Source: Cellulomonas fimi (GTDB taxonomy: Bacteria > Actinomycetota > Actinomycetes > Actinomycetales > Cellulomonadaceae). Taken from it: 64,000 bases of DNA. Shown here one piece after another: positions 17,570-26,224 of the stretch (position 1 is the stretch's first letter; each line of letters opens with the position of its first letter). The translations under genes were made by a program, and so were the position numbers. The notes below the pieces were generated by a model. That model ran no database searches and was not told the origin of the DNA. It saw only the letters and a list, made by a program, of their open reading frames with translations. Location of the stretch: NCBI RefSeq assembly GCF_028527925.1, contig NZ_JAPESW010000013.1, forward strand, positions 33,854 through 97,853, given 5' to 3'.

Positions 17570-18334
17570 ATGAGCACCGCCCCCGCCCGTCCGCGCCGCG
17601 CCGTCGTCACGGGGGCCTCGTCCGGGATCGGCGCCGCGACCGTGCGCCGCCTGCGCGCCGAGGGCTGGGACGTCGTCGCGACGGCACGTCGGGCCGACCG
17701 CCTGGAGGCGCTTGCCGCCGAGACGGGCGCCGACGCGTTCGTCGCCGACGTCACGTCCGAGGACGACGTCGCCCGCCTCGCCGCGCACGTCGCCGCGACC
17801 GGCGGCGTCGACGCGCTGGTCAACAACGCCGGCGGTGCGCTCGGCCTCGACCCCGTCGAGACCGCCGACCTGGAGCAGTGGCGCACGATGTACGACCTCA
17901 ACGTCCTCGGCACGCTCCGCGTCACCCAGGCGTTCCTGCCGCTGCTGCGCGAGCGCGAGTCGGGTGACGTCGTCGTGGTCACGTCGACCGCCGCGCACGG
18001 CGCCTACGAGGGCGGCGCCGGGTACACGGGTGCCAAGCACGCCGAGCGCATGCTCGCGACGACGCTGCGCTGGGAGATCGTCGGCGAGCCGATCCGCGTG
18101 ATCGAGATCGCGCCCGGCGCCGTGGCGACTGAGGAGTTCTCGCTCGTGCGGTTCGACGGCGACGAGGCCCGCGCCGCCGCCGTCTACGAGGGGTACCAGC
18201 CGCTCGTCGCCGACGACATCGCCGACACGATCACGTGGGCGCTGACCCGCCCGCCGCACGTCAACGTCGACCTCCTCGTCGTCCGCCCCCGCGCGCAGGC
18301 GCACAACACCAAGACCGCCCGCACGGGCGTCTGA
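17570..18334 (+). CDS. YdfG-like short-chain dehydrogenase, probable malonic semialdehyde reductase
   Basis: A 254-residue SDR with the cofactor loop [12 protein letters not shown], the NNAGG motif, the catalytic Ser-Tyr-Lys (STAAHG and [10 protein letters not shown]) and the C-terminal stretch [19 protein letters not shown] followed by [11 protein letters not shown]. The last segments match E. coli YdfG, a 3-hydroxy acid dehydrogenase that reduces malonic semialdehyde formed in the Rut pyrimidine pathway. The Arg of ATARRADR favours NADP(H). Last gene of the operon, with AGGGAGA before the ATG. It would remove the toxic aldehyde as 3-hydroxypropionate. Function by similarity and position. 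Confidence 0.85.
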   Translation: MSTAPARPRRAVVTGASSGIGAATVRRLRAEGWDVVATARRADRLEALAAETGADAFVADVTSEDDVARLAAHVAATGGVDALVNNAGGALGLDPVETADLEQWRTMYDLNVLGTLRVTQAFLPLLRERESGDVVVVTSTAAHGAYEGGAGYTGAKHAERMLATTLRWEIVGEPIRVIEIAPGAVATEEFSLVRFDGDEARAAAVYEGYQPLVADDIADTITWALTRPPHVNVDLLVVRPRAQAHNTKTARTGV

Positions 18335-18408
18335 CGACGGTCGCCGCCCTGCCCGTCTCGGGATGCAGGACGGGTGTGGCGCCCCGGGCGGAGGTGGGAG
18401 CCGGTTCG

Positions 18409-18414
18409 TAGGGT
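18409..18414 (+). promoter_or_regulatory. -10 box of a leaderless promoter for the ABC exporter pair
   Basis: TAGGGT ends 6 bases before the GTG start at 18421, so transcription would begin at or next to the start codon. No ribosome-binding site fits. No clear -35 box. Confidence 0.6.
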
Positions 18415-18420
18415 GGACGA

Positions 18421-20235
18421 GTGCCACCGTCCCCGCCGACCACCGCTGGTCGGGCCACCCCCCGCGCGTTGCTCCGACTGCTCACCTGGGCGCGCCCGGC
18501 GGTCCCGCGGGTGCTGCTCGGCGGCTGCACCGCCCTCGGGGCGAGCATGCTCGCGCTGGCTGTCCCGCAGGTGCTGCGCGCGATCGTCAACGGGCCGCTG
18601 CTGACGGACTCGTCGCGCCGGGGCGTCGTGCTCGGCGCGCTGCTCGTGCTGGGGCTCGGCGTGCTCGAGGCCGTGCTCGTGTGGAGCCGACGCGCGCTGA
18701 TCCTCACGCCCGGCACGACCGTCGAGCGCGAGATGCGCACGTCGCTGTTCCGCCACCTGCTCGACCTGCCGGTCGCGTTCCACGACCGGTGGTCCGGTGG
18801 GCAGCTGCTGTCCCGGGCGATGTCGGACCTCGGCACGATCCGCCGCTGGATGGTCTTCGGGCTGGTCATGCTGATCGTCAGCGCGACGACGCTCGTCGTC
18901 GGCGTGGTGCTCATGGTGGCGACGAGCTGGCAGCTCGGGCTCGTCTACCTCGCGGGCGCGATCCCGATGGTGTGGCTGAGCTTCCGGTTCCGCACCGGGT
19001 ACCGCGACGTCGCGCGGCGCGCCCGCGACCAGGCGGGCGACCTCGCGACGACCGTCGAGGAGTCGGTGCACGGCATCCGCGTGCTCAAGGCGTTCGGCCG
19101 GGGCGACGACGCGCTCGACGACTTCGTCCGGCAGGCCGACGAGCTGCGCGAGACCGAGATCCACAAGGCGCGCACGCTGTCGCGCGTGTCCTTCGCGCTC
19201 GGGGCGATCCCGGAGGCGGTGCTCGCGGTGTCGCTCGCGGTCGGCGTCACGCTCACGGCCCGAGGGGACATCACCGTCGGCGCGCTCGTCGCGTTCTTCG
19301 CCACCGCGGCCGTCGTCAACCAGCCCGTCGAGCGCCTGGGCGCGCTGCTCGCGATGACGCTCGACGCCCGCGCCGCGACCGACCGCTACCTTCAGGTCAT
19401 CGACACCCCCTCGACGGTCACCGACCCGGCACGGCCGTCCCACCTGCCGCCGCCCAGCCCGCACGGCGCTCGCCTCGTGCTGGACGGCGTGCGGTTCGGG
19501 CACGGCGACGGTCCCGACGTCCTCGCAGGTGTCGACCTGGTCGTCGAGCCGGGGGAGACGGTCGCGCTCGTCGGCCTCACCGGAAGCGGCAAGACGACGC
19601 TGCTGCAGCTCGTGCCGCGCCTGTTCGACGTGACGGCCGGGCGGGTCACGGTCGACGGCGTCGACGTCCGCGACCTCACGCGCGCCGAGCTGCGTGCGGC
19701 CGTCGCGGTCGCGTTCGAGGACCCGATCCTCTTCTCGACGACGGTCCGGGAGAACGTCCTGCTCGGCGTCGGCCCGGCCGACGCGACCGACGAGCGGCTG
19801 GCGCGCGCGCTCGACGTCGCCCGCGCGGGCTTCGTGCACGACCTGCCCGACGGCGTCGACACGGTGATCGGCGAGGAGGGCCTGAGCCTGTCCGGCGGCC
19901 AGCGGCAGCGGATCTCGCTCGCCCGCGCGATCGCCGTCCGCCCGCGCGTCCTGCTGCTCGACGACCCGCTGTCGGCGCTCGACGTCACCACCGAGGGCGA
20001 GGTGACGCGGCGGCTGCGCGCGGAGCTCACGGGGACGACGACGCTCGTCGTCGCGCACCGCTCGTCGACGGTCGCGCTCGCCGACCGCGTCGCGGTGCTC
20101 GAGGACGGCCGGATCACGGGCGTCGGCACGCACCGCGACCTGCTGGCGCACCACCCGCACTACCGGTTCGTGCTGACCGCGCTCGCGGCGACCGAGCACG
20201 CGGCGGTCGACGACGAGGTGGAGGCGGCCCGATGA
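18421..20235 (+). CDS. ABC exporter half-transporter, subunit with degenerate ATP site
   Basis: A 604-residue type I ABC exporter: six transmembrane helices (residues ~1-320) and one nucleotide-binding domain. Walker A is GLTGSGKTT, the signature LSGGQRQ (490-496) is intact, but Walker B reads [11 protein letters not shown], with Asp515 in place of the catalytic Glu. The GTG start has a TAGGGT -10 six bases upstream, suggesting a leaderless message. It overlaps the partner gene by 4 bases. This is the usual pattern of heterodimeric multidrug or lipid exporters (TM287/288, BmrCD type), with one weak ATP site. The exported substrate cannot be named. Confidence 0.9.
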   Translation: MPPSPPTTAGRATPRALLRLLTWARPAVPRVLLGGCTALGASMLALAVPQVLRAIVNGPLLTDSSRRGVVLGALLVLGLGVLEAVLVWSRRALILTPGTTVEREMRTSLFRHLLDLPVAFHDRWSGGQLLSRAMSDLGTIRRWMVFGLVMLIVSATTLVVGVVLMVATSWQLGLVYLAGAIPMVWLSFRFRTGYRDVARRARDQAGDLATTVEESVHGIRVLKAFGRGDDALDDFVRQADELRETEIHKARTLSRVSFALGAIPEAVLAVSLAVGVTLTARGDITVGALVAFFATAAVVNQPVERLGALLAMTLDARAATDRYLQVIDTPSTVTDPARPSHLPPPSPHGARLVLDGVRFGHGDGPDVLAGVDLVVEPGETVALVGLTGSGKTTLLQLVPRLFDVTAGRVTVDGVDVRDLTRAELRAAVAVAFEDPILFSTTVRENVLLGVGPADATDERLARALDVARAGFVHDLPDGVDTVIGEEGLSLSGGQRQRISLARAIAVRPRVLLLDDPLSALDVTTEGEVTRRLRAELTGTTTLVVAHRSSTVALADRVAVLEDGRITGVGTHRDLLAHHPHYRFVLTALAATEHAAVDDEVEAAR

Positions 20236-22040
20236 GCGCGACCACGCTCGACCACCCGGCCGTCGACGACGCCCGGACACGCTCGCGCGAGGCGCGACGG
20301 CGGTCGCTCGTGCTCCTGCGGTCGCTGCTGCACCCGGTGCGGCGGCCGGTGTGGCTCACGGTGGCGCTCGTCGTCGGGTCGCAGGTCGCGGCCGTGTCGG
20401 GGCCGGCGCTCGTCGCGTACGGGATCGACCACGCGCTGCCCGCGCTCGTCGACGGCGACGGCGGGCCGGTGCTCGCGGTGGCAGGTGCGTACCTCGTGAT
20501 CGCCGTGCTGGGCGGCGTCCTCGTCGCCGCCACGGTCCGCGCGTCGGCGCGCGTGTCGCAGGCGATCCTGCTCGACCTGCGTCGCCGCGTCTTCCGGCAC
20601 ACGCAGCGGCTCAGCCTCGAGTTCCACGAGCGGTACACGTCGGGGCGCATCATCAGCCGCCAGACGTCCGACCTCGACGCGGTGCGCGAGCTGCTCGACG
20701 GGGGCGTCACGACGCTCGCCGCGGGCGGCCTGTCGATGGTGCTCACGGCGGTGTCGCTCGCGATCCTCGACTGGCGCAGCGGCCTGGTCCTGCTCGTCGC
20801 GGTGGTGCCCGGCGTCCTGCTGAGCCGCTGGTTCCAGCGCCGCTCCCAGGCGCAGTACCGGCGCAACCGCACCGCGGCCGCGCGCGTCATCGTGCGGTTC
20901 GTCGAGACCATGACGGGCATCCGCGCGGTGCAGGCGTTCCGCCGTGAGCCGCAGGTCCAGGCCGCGTACGACGAGCTGTCCGAGCAGTACCGGGAGTCGA
21001 GCGCCGGGTCGATCCGCCTCAACGGCTGGTTCGACTCGGGCCTCGTCCTCATCGGCAACGTCACGGTCGCGACGGTGCTGCTGGTCGGCGGGCTGCGCGC
21101 GCTCGAGGGCGACCTCGCGGTCGGCGTGCTCGCCGCGGCGGTGCTGTACGCGCGGCGGTTCTTCAGCCCGTTGCAGCAGATGGCCATGTTCTACAACTCG
21201 TTCCAGTCCGCGACGGCGGCGCTCGAGAAGGTCGCCGACCTGCTCGCCGAGGAGCCGTCGGTGCCCGACCCCGAGCGCCCGGTCCGGTTGCCGCACGCGC
21301 GCGGTGACGTGCGGTTCGACGGCGTGACGTTCGGCTACGGCGACGGCCCGACGGTCCTGCAGCGGCTCGACCTGCACGTCCCGGCCGGCCAGACGGTCGC
21401 GCTCGTCGGGGCGACCGGTGCGGGCAAGTCGACCGTCGCGAAGCTGCTCACGCGCTTCTACGACGTGCGGACCGGCGCGGTGACGATCGACGGGGTCGAC
21501 GTGCGCGGCCTCGACCCCGTGGACCTGCGACGTGCGGTCGTCATGGTGACCCAGGAGGCGTACCTGTTCTCCGGCTCGGTCGCGGCGAACATCGCGCTCG
21601 GGAAGCCCGGCGCCACGCGTGGCGAGGTCGAGGCCGCGGCGCGGGCCGTGGGTGTGCACGACCTCGTCGCGTCCCTGCCCGACGGGTACGACACCGAGGT
21701 CGACAAGCGCGGTGTGCGCCTGTCCGCCGGGCAGCGGCAGCTCGTGTCGTTCGCGCGCGCGTTCCTCGCCGACCCCGCGCTTCTCGTGCTCGACGAGGCG
21801 ACGAGCTCGCTCGACGTGCCCGGTGAGCTGCTCGTGCAGGAAGGGCTCGGGACGCTGCTCGCCGATCGCACGGCCGTCGTCATCGCGCACCGGCTGTCGA
21901 CCGTGATGGGCGCCGACCGCGTGCTCGTCGTCGAGGACGGGCGCGTCGTCGAGGACGGGTCGCCCGGGGACCTGGTGGCCGGGGGCGGACGCTTCGCCGC
22001 GCTGCACGAGGACTGGCAGCGCTCGCTCGACCGCGCGTGA
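20232..22040 (+). CDS. ABC exporter half-transporter, catalytic partner subunit
   Basis: A 602-residue partner of the preceding gene: six transmembrane helices, Walker [10 protein letters not shown], Walker [12 protein letters not shown] with the catalytic Glu522, and a changed signature LSAGQRQ (Ala499 instead of Gly). A signature with Ala facing the Asp515 site of the partner gives exactly one complete and one degenerate ATP site in the heterodimer. The ATG overlaps the upstream stop (ATGA). No neighbouring gene suggests what is exported; drug export is only the default guess for the family. Confidence 0.9.
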   Translation: MSATTLDHPAVDDARTRSREARRRSLVLLRSLLHPVRRPVWLTVALVVGSQVAAVSGPALVAYGIDHALPALVDGDGGPVLAVAGAYLVIAVLGGVLVAATVRASARVSQAILLDLRRRVFRHTQRLSLEFHERYTSGRIISRQTSDLDAVRELLDGGVTTLAAGGLSMVLTAVSLAILDWRSGLVLLVAVVPGVLLSRWFQRRSQAQYRRNRTAAARVIVRFVETMTGIRAVQAFRREPQVQAAYDELSEQYRESSAGSIRLNGWFDSGLVLIGNVTVATVLLVGGLRALEGDLAVGVLAAAVLYARRFFSPLQQMAMFYNSFQSATAALEKVADLLAEEPSVPDPERPVRLPHARGDVRFDGVTFGYGDGPTVLQRLDLHVPAGQTVALVGATGAGKSTVAKLLTRFYDVRTGAVTIDGVDVRGLDPVDLRRAVVMVTQEAYLFSGSVAANIALGKPGATRGEVEAAARAVGVHDLVASLPDGYDTEVDKRGVRLSAGQRQLVSFARAFLADPALLVLDEATSSLDVPGELLVQEGLGTLLADRTAVVIAHRLSTVMGADRVLVVEDGRVVEDGSPGDLVAGGGRFAALHEDWQRSLDRA

Positions 22041-22128
22041 CACCCGCCCGCGTCGTCGGCGCGCGGGGGGCCGTCCGACCGTCCTTCACCTGGGACCGGC
22101 GGGCAACGTCCCCGCAACGCGGGCGACC

Positions 22129-22134
22129 TACCCT
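22129..22134 (+). promoter_or_regulatory. -10 box of a leaderless promoter (phosphoribosyltransferase)
   Basis: TACCCT followed by 6 bases and then the ATG at 22141; no ribosome-binding site is present. Confidence 0.55.
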
Positions 22135-22140
22135 GACCGC

Positions 22141-22656
22141 ATGGCGACCACCGAGGCAGCACCCGGCCAGGACCTCCCCGCGGACCGGGAGGTGCTCGAC
22201 TGGGCGCTGTTCGGCGTGGCCGTCCGCGAGCTCGCGCAGGCCGTCGTCGACTCGGGCTTCACGCCCGACCTCGTCGTGTCCGTCGCGCGCGGCGGCCTCC
22301 CGCCGGGCGGCGCGATCGCCTACGCGCTCGGCACGAAGTCCGTCGGGACGCTCAACGTCGAGTTCTACACCGGGGTCGACGAGCGGCTCGACGAGCCGCA
22401 GGTGCTGCCCCCGCTGCTCGACACCGACGCGCTGCACGGCCTGACCGCGCTCGTCGTCGACGACGTCGCCGACACGGGGGAGACGCTCGCGCTCGTGCAG
22501 CGGCTCGTGGCCGGGCACTGCACGGAGGCGCGGACGGCCGTCCTCTACGCGAAGCCCCGGTCGGTCGTCGACCCCGACTACGTGTGGCGGCGCACCGACC
22601 GCTGGATCACGTTCCCGTGGTCGGCGGAGCCGCCGGTCACCGCGGCGACCACCTGA
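22141..22656 (+). CDS. Purine-type phosphoribosyltransferase
   Basis: A 171-residue PRTase-fold protein. The PRPP-binding motif is ALVVDDVADTGETL; a SVARGGLPPG segment corresponds to the early pyrophosphate loop, and YAKPRSVVDPDYVW to the hood-side end seen in xanthine/guanine- and archaeal hypoxanthine-type enzymes. It probably salvages a purine base with PRPP, but the exact base is not clear. Start ATG 22141 sits 6 bases after a TACCCT -10 box, implying a leaderless mRNA. It converges with the response-regulator gene, whose stop is only 7 bases away. Confidence 0.8.
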   Translation: MATTEAAPGQDLPADREVLDWALFGVAVRELAQAVVDSGFTPDLVVSVARGGLPPGGAIAYALGTKSVGTLNVEFYTGVDERLDEPQVLPPLLDTDALHGLTALVVDDVADTGETLALVQRLVAGHCTEARTAVLYAKPRSVVDPDYVWRRTDRWITFPWSAEPPVTAATT

Positions 22657-22663
22657 CGGCGCA

Positions 22664-23311
22664 CTACGCCCCGCCGAGCCCTTCCTCGCGCGCCCGCACG
22701 ATCGCCGCGGACCGGTCGGGCACCGCGAGCTTGGTGAGCACGTTCGCGACGTGGTTGCGGACGGTCTTCGGGCTGAGCGACAGGCGCTTCGAGATGACCG
22801 CATTGTCGAGCCCGGCGGCGACGAGGTCGAGCACCTCGCGCTCGCGGTCGGTGAGCTGCGGGAACGGCACGCGCGTCGCGGTCCGGCCGCCCAGCACGTA
22901 CGCCATGGCCCGCTGCGCGACGGCGGGGGACAGGATCATCTCCCCGGCGGCGACGGCACGGACGGCCCGCTCGACGGCGTCGGGCGGCGCCGACTTCACG
23001 AGGTAGCCGCGCGCGCCGGCACGCACGGACGCGACGACCGCGTCGTCGTCCTCGTGCATCGTGACGACGAGCACCGCGAGCCCGGGACGGTCGCGCAGGA
23101 GGTCGCGGGTCAGGTCGACGCCCGAGCCGTCGCCGAGGTCGAGGTCCATGAGCACGACGTCCGCCTCGACGGCACCACCGAACAGCGCGCGTGCCTCGGC
23201 GGCGGTCGCGGCCTGAGCGGTGACCTCGATGCCGGGCAACGAGTCGAGCAGCGCGGCCATGCCGATCCGGAAGACGGGGTGGTCGTCGACGAGGACGACG
23301 CGGACGGTCAC
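22664..23311 (-). CDS. NarL/LuxR-family response regulator
   Basis: A 215-residue regulator: receiver domain with acidic pair VVLVDDHPVFR, phospho-acceptor Asp56 in LMDLDLGDG, Lys in GYLVKSAPPD, then a LuxR-type helix-turn-helix (LTDREREVLDLVAAGLDNAV, SLSPKTVRNHVANVLTKL). The GTG start at 23311 overlaps the stop of the kinase gene (GTGA); an 8-codon upstream extension would overlap the kinase more and lacks support. It is the output partner of the kinase encoded just upstream. The target genes are unknown. Confidence 0.92.
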   Translation of the reverse strand: MTVRVVLVDDHPVFRIGMAALLDSLPGIEVTAQAATAAEARALFGGAVEADVVLMDLDLGDGSGVDLTRDLLRDRPGLAVLVVTMHEDDDAVVASVRAGARGYLVKSAPPDAVERAVRAVAAGEMILSPAVAQRAMAYVLGGRTATRVPFPQLTDREREVLDLVAAGLDNAVISKRLSLSPKTVRNHVANVLTKLAVPDRSAAIVRAREEGLGGA

Positions 23312-25296
23312 GCGAGCACCCCCGGGGCGGCGCACGCGTCGGACGCCTGCGGCACGAGGGGCACGACAGCCCGCACGCGCACCCCGCCGCGCTCACGGTC
23401 GGCCCACTCGACGGTCCCGCCGAGCTCCACGGCACGTTCGCGCATCGACCGCGTGCCCACGCCGGGCGTGCGGGCGGGGTCCAGGCCGTGCCCGTCGTCG
23501 TCGCAGGTCACCACGAGCGCCGCCCCGTGCACCGCGGCGGTCACGGCGCACCCGGCGGCACCGCTGTGCCGGGACGCGTTGGTGACGGCCTCGCTCACGA
23601 TGCCGTACGCCGCGGCGGCGACCCGCGGGTCGAGCCCGTCGAGCGCGTCCGCGTCGACGTCGAGCGTCACGGTGAACCCGGTCGCGGCGGTCCGCCGGGC
23701 GAGGTCGTCGAGGGCCGCGGCGAGCCCCTGCTCGTCGAGCACGGGCGGGAGCAGGCTGCGGGACAGGAGCCGGACGTCCTCGACGCGCTGCGTGACCTCG
23801 GCCTGCAGCGCGTCGAGCACCGCGGCGGCCGCGGCCGGGTCGCGTTCGAGCGTGTTGCGTGCGCCCTGCAGCCCGAGCCGCAGCCCGGTGAGCCACGGGC
23901 CGATACCGTCGTGCAGCTCGCGCCGGATGAGGGTCCGCTCGGCGAGCCGGGCGCGGGTGGCGGCATCGCGGGCGCGCACCAGGTCGGCGGTGCTCTGCGC
24001 GAGCGCGACGCCCGCGGCGACGACGGGCGCGAGATGGTCGAGCGCGTCCGTCGAGCGGGCGTCGAGGCGCTCGCCGGGTCGCGCCGTGAGGGCCAGCGCG
24101 CCGACGGGGCGCCCGCTGTGCTCGAGCGACCGCTCGACCGGGGGCGAGGTCGCGACACCCCACGTCGCCTCGACGCCCGCACGCGAGCCGCGGACGGTGA
24201 CCGACTCGAGGCGGAGCGTCTCGCCGAGCGCACCGGCCAGCCCCCGGAGCAGGTCGTCGGCGTCGGTCGCGACCGACAGCTCCCGCCCGACGCGCAGGGC
24301 CGCCCGGCCCGGGGTGGCCGCCTCGCCGTAGACGAGCGCGCGCACCCGCCGCCCGAGCCACCCGTGGACGGGCTGGACGGCGGCCGCGACGCCCGCGGCG
24401 GCGAGCACCTGCGCGACGACGTTGCTGTCGACGAGCGCACCGACACCGATCAGGACGACCGCGTAGACGACCGCCAGCCCGAGCGTCAGCAGCGCCGCGA
24501 CGGCCGCGCGGCTCACCGCGAGGTCGATGCCCCACAGCCGGTTGCGCAGCACGGTCGTGAGCAGCGCGACGGGGAACAGGGCCTGGCACGCGAGGTGGAC
24601 GAGGGGCACCGCGAGCACGATCTCGAACGGCGTGTCGGCGAACGCGAGCGGGACGAACGACAGCGCCATGAGCGCGACGCCCGCCGCGAGCAGGCCGAGC
24701 CCGGGGCGCTCCGCGACGGGTCCCCGCACGCGCCGCCACCACGTCGCGACGGCCGTGACCAGGCCGACGAGGACGGCCGCGACGACCGCACCGGTGTTGT
24801 CGGTCTGGGGCAGCACCAGCCGCTGGAGCGTGAAGACGGCGGTCGTCGCGGCGCCGAGCACGAGGCCGGCCCGGTCCCACCACGACGGGCGCGTCTCGCG
24901 GACGAGCCAGGGCACGACGAGGAACAGGGCCAGCGTGCCGGGCACCCACGCCCAGCTGACGAGCGACGCGACGGCGGGGAGCGGCGGCAGCGTCGGGTGC
25001 GCCCCCTGGTAGGCGCCCCAGCCGCTGCCGAGGGTGGCGAGCGCACCGCCGACGCCCGTCACGACGACGAGCCACCCGACGACGTGCGACCGCCGCGCGA
25101 CGATGACCGCGCCGACCGTCCCGTAGACCAGACCGACCATGACGTCGACGGCCGTGAACAGCAGCTCGGGCGTCGCGGGCTCGCGCGCGCCGACGAGGAG
25201 CAGCACGCCCGTGAGCGTGAGGAGGTAGGTCACCAGCGCGAGCCCGACGGCGGTCCGGGGCCGGCCGCCGCGACGCGCGACCACGGCCGTCGTCAT
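23308..25296 (-). CDS. NarL-type sensor histidine kinase with multi-pass membrane sensor
   Basis: A 662-residue kinase. About ten hydrophobic segments (residues ~15-360) form the N-terminal sensor, followed by a GAF-like cytosolic segment (~390-450), a HisKA_3 dimerisation domain with phospho-acceptor His462 in RRELHDGIGPWLTGL, and a HATPase_c domain (SEAVTNASRHS, CDDDGHGLDP). The first ATG after a TACGGT -10 box is 25296, giving a leaderless message; longer in-frame extensions run into the neighbouring gene's terminator. It phosphorylates the response regulator encoded next. The signal is unknown. Confidence 0.9.
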   Translation of the reverse strand: MTTAVVARRGGRPRTAVGLALVTYLLTLTGVLLLVGAREPATPELLFTAVDVMVGLVYGTVGAVIVARRSHVVGWLVVVTGVGGALATLGSGWGAYQGAHPTLPPLPAVASLVSWAWVPGTLALFLVVPWLVRETRPSWWDRAGLVLGAATTAVFTLQRLVLPQTDNTGAVVAAVLVGLVTAVATWWRRVRGPVAERPGLGLLAAGVALMALSFVPLAFADTPFEIVLAVPLVHLACQALFPVALLTTVLRNRLWGIDLAVSRAAVAALLTLGLAVVYAVVLIGVGALVDSNVVAQVLAAAGVAAAVQPVHGWLGRRVRALVYGEAATPGRAALRVGRELSVATDADDLLRGLAGALGETLRLESVTVRGSRAGVEATWGVATSPPVERSLEHSGRPVGALALTARPGERLDARSTDALDHLAPVVAAGVALAQSTADLVRARDAATRARLAERTLIRRELHDGIGPWLTGLRLGLQGARNTLERDPAAAAAVLDALQAEVTQRVEDVRLLSRSLLPPVLDEQGLAAALDDLARRTAATGFTVTLDVDADALDGLDPRVAAAAYGIVSEAVTNASRHSGAAGCAVTAAVHGAALVVTCDDDGHGLDPARTPGVGTRSMRERAVELGGTVEWADRERGGVRVRAVVPLVPQASDACAAPGVLA

Positions 25297-25302
25297 GGCG
25301 TC

Positions 25303-25308
25303 ACCGTA
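25303..25308 (-). promoter_or_regulatory. -10 box of a leaderless promoter for the two-component system
   Basis: On the minus strand TACGGT is followed by 6 bases and the ATG at 25296. The expected -35 position falls at the edge of the 16-bp hairpin 25325-25371. Confidence 0.55.
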
Positions 25309-25324
25309 GGGGCTGCCCCCGGCG

Positions 25325-25371
25325 GACGGGTACGACCTCGCCCGGGTGAACCGGACGAGGTCGTACCCGTC
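25325..25371 (-). terminator. Strong hairpin terminator after the membrane-protein gene
   Basis: A perfect 16-bp inverted repeat (25325-25340 with 25356-25371) with a 15-base loop, 41 bases past the stop of the minus-strand membrane-protein gene and just upstream of the kinase promoter. It would insulate the two transcripts. Confidence 0.75.
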
Positions 25372-25411
25372 GTGGTGCGGTGGCACCAGCGCCTCCCGCG
25401 GCCGACGTCGC

Positions 25412-26095
25412 TCAGCGCCGATCGCCGAGCGCGAAGCCGAGCGCGACGACGACGAGCCAGACCGGCCCGACGAACCCGGCGAGGTACTGCAGCGGCGAGA
25501 TGCCCGTGAGGACGGTGAGCGCGCCGAGGACGACGCTGACCCACCCGATCCACCTCGGAGCGGCGGCGTGCCGCAGCGACGCGACGCCGAGGGCGAGCGC
25601 GGACAGGCCCGCGCCGAGCCACAGCCACGGGATGGTCGCGACCCAGTCGGTGTAGAACGCGGCGGACTCGGGGACGACCATCGAGGTGTCCTGGAAGGCG
25701 AACGTGAACTGCGTGTCGAGGCCGCTGCCGAGCAGCATCGCGGCCGCGGTGAGCAGCAGCCCCGCGGCGGCGATCCCGCCGTGCAGGGACCCGGCGGGCG
25801 CCTGCTGGTCGAGCCGGCGCCGCAGGCCGGCACCGAAGATCGGCAGCAGCACGACGGTGAGCGCGGCGAGCACGTGGAACACGAGGAACGTCGACTGCTT
25901 GGTCGCGGCGTCCTCGATCATGGCGACGGGGTCGCCGGCGGTCTTCTCCCAGTCGACGCCCGCGGCGAGCGACGCCTGGATCGCGCCGATCGCGAGGACG
26001 CCGGCGGCGACGCCGGTCCACGCCCACGCGCGGCTGGTCGCCGACCCGGGCCGGCGCGTGGTGGCGGCGGGGGACTCGGCGGTGGTGCTGGTCAT
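25412..26095 (-). CDS. Uncharacterised multi-pass membrane protein
   Basis: A 227-residue protein with about six hydrophobic helices (for example WTGVAAGVLAIGAIQASLAA, FHVLAALTVVLLPIFGAGL, WLWLGAGLSALALGVASL, WIGWVSVVLGALTVLTGI). The first ~25 residues are Ser/Thr-rich and cytosolic. ATG 26095 is preceded by GAAGGAG. I do not recognise a specific family; it resembles small DUF-type integral membrane proteins of actinobacteria. It follows the TipA-like regulator on the same strand, 129 bases apart with a hairpin between, and could be one of its targets, but nothing shows this directly. Confidence 0.7.
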   Translation of the reverse strand: MTSTTAESPAATTRRPGSATSRAWAWTGVAAGVLAIGAIQASLAAGVDWEKTAGDPVAMIEDAATKQSTFLVFHVLAALTVVLLPIFGAGLRRRLDQQAPAGSLHGGIAAAGLLLTAAAMLLGSGLDTQFTFAFQDTSMVVPESAAFYTDWVATIPWLWLGAGLSALALGVASLRHAAAPRWIGWVSVVLGALTVLTGISPLQYLAGFVGPVWLVVVALGFALGDRR

Positions 26096-26163
26096 GCGGG
26101 TGCTCCTTCGTCTCGGCCGGCGAGGCGTGCCGGCGACTGACGAGGAGACTCGGCGGGCGGTGC

Positions 26164-26200
26164 GCCCGGGCACCAGGGCGGGGAGCCCGAGTGCCCGGGC
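26164..26200 (-). terminator. Hairpin/palindromes between the TipA-like regulator and the membrane-protein gene
   Basis: A 10-bp inverted repeat (26164-26173 with 26191-26200) with a 17-base loop lies 25 bases after the regulator stop. Its right arm is itself part of a perfect 14-bp palindrome (26190-26203, core GTGCCCGGGCAC), so it could be a terminator or a pair of operator sites for the gene downstream. Confidence 0.5.
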
Positions 26201-26224
26201 ACTTCTCCCGGGCGGCGGTCGCGG

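Noticed and set aside
13993..17982. A minus-strand frame of about 1300 codons opposite the pyrimidine operon
   Set aside because: It has no family motif and is fully covered by sense genes with clear catalytic residues and ribosome-binding sites.
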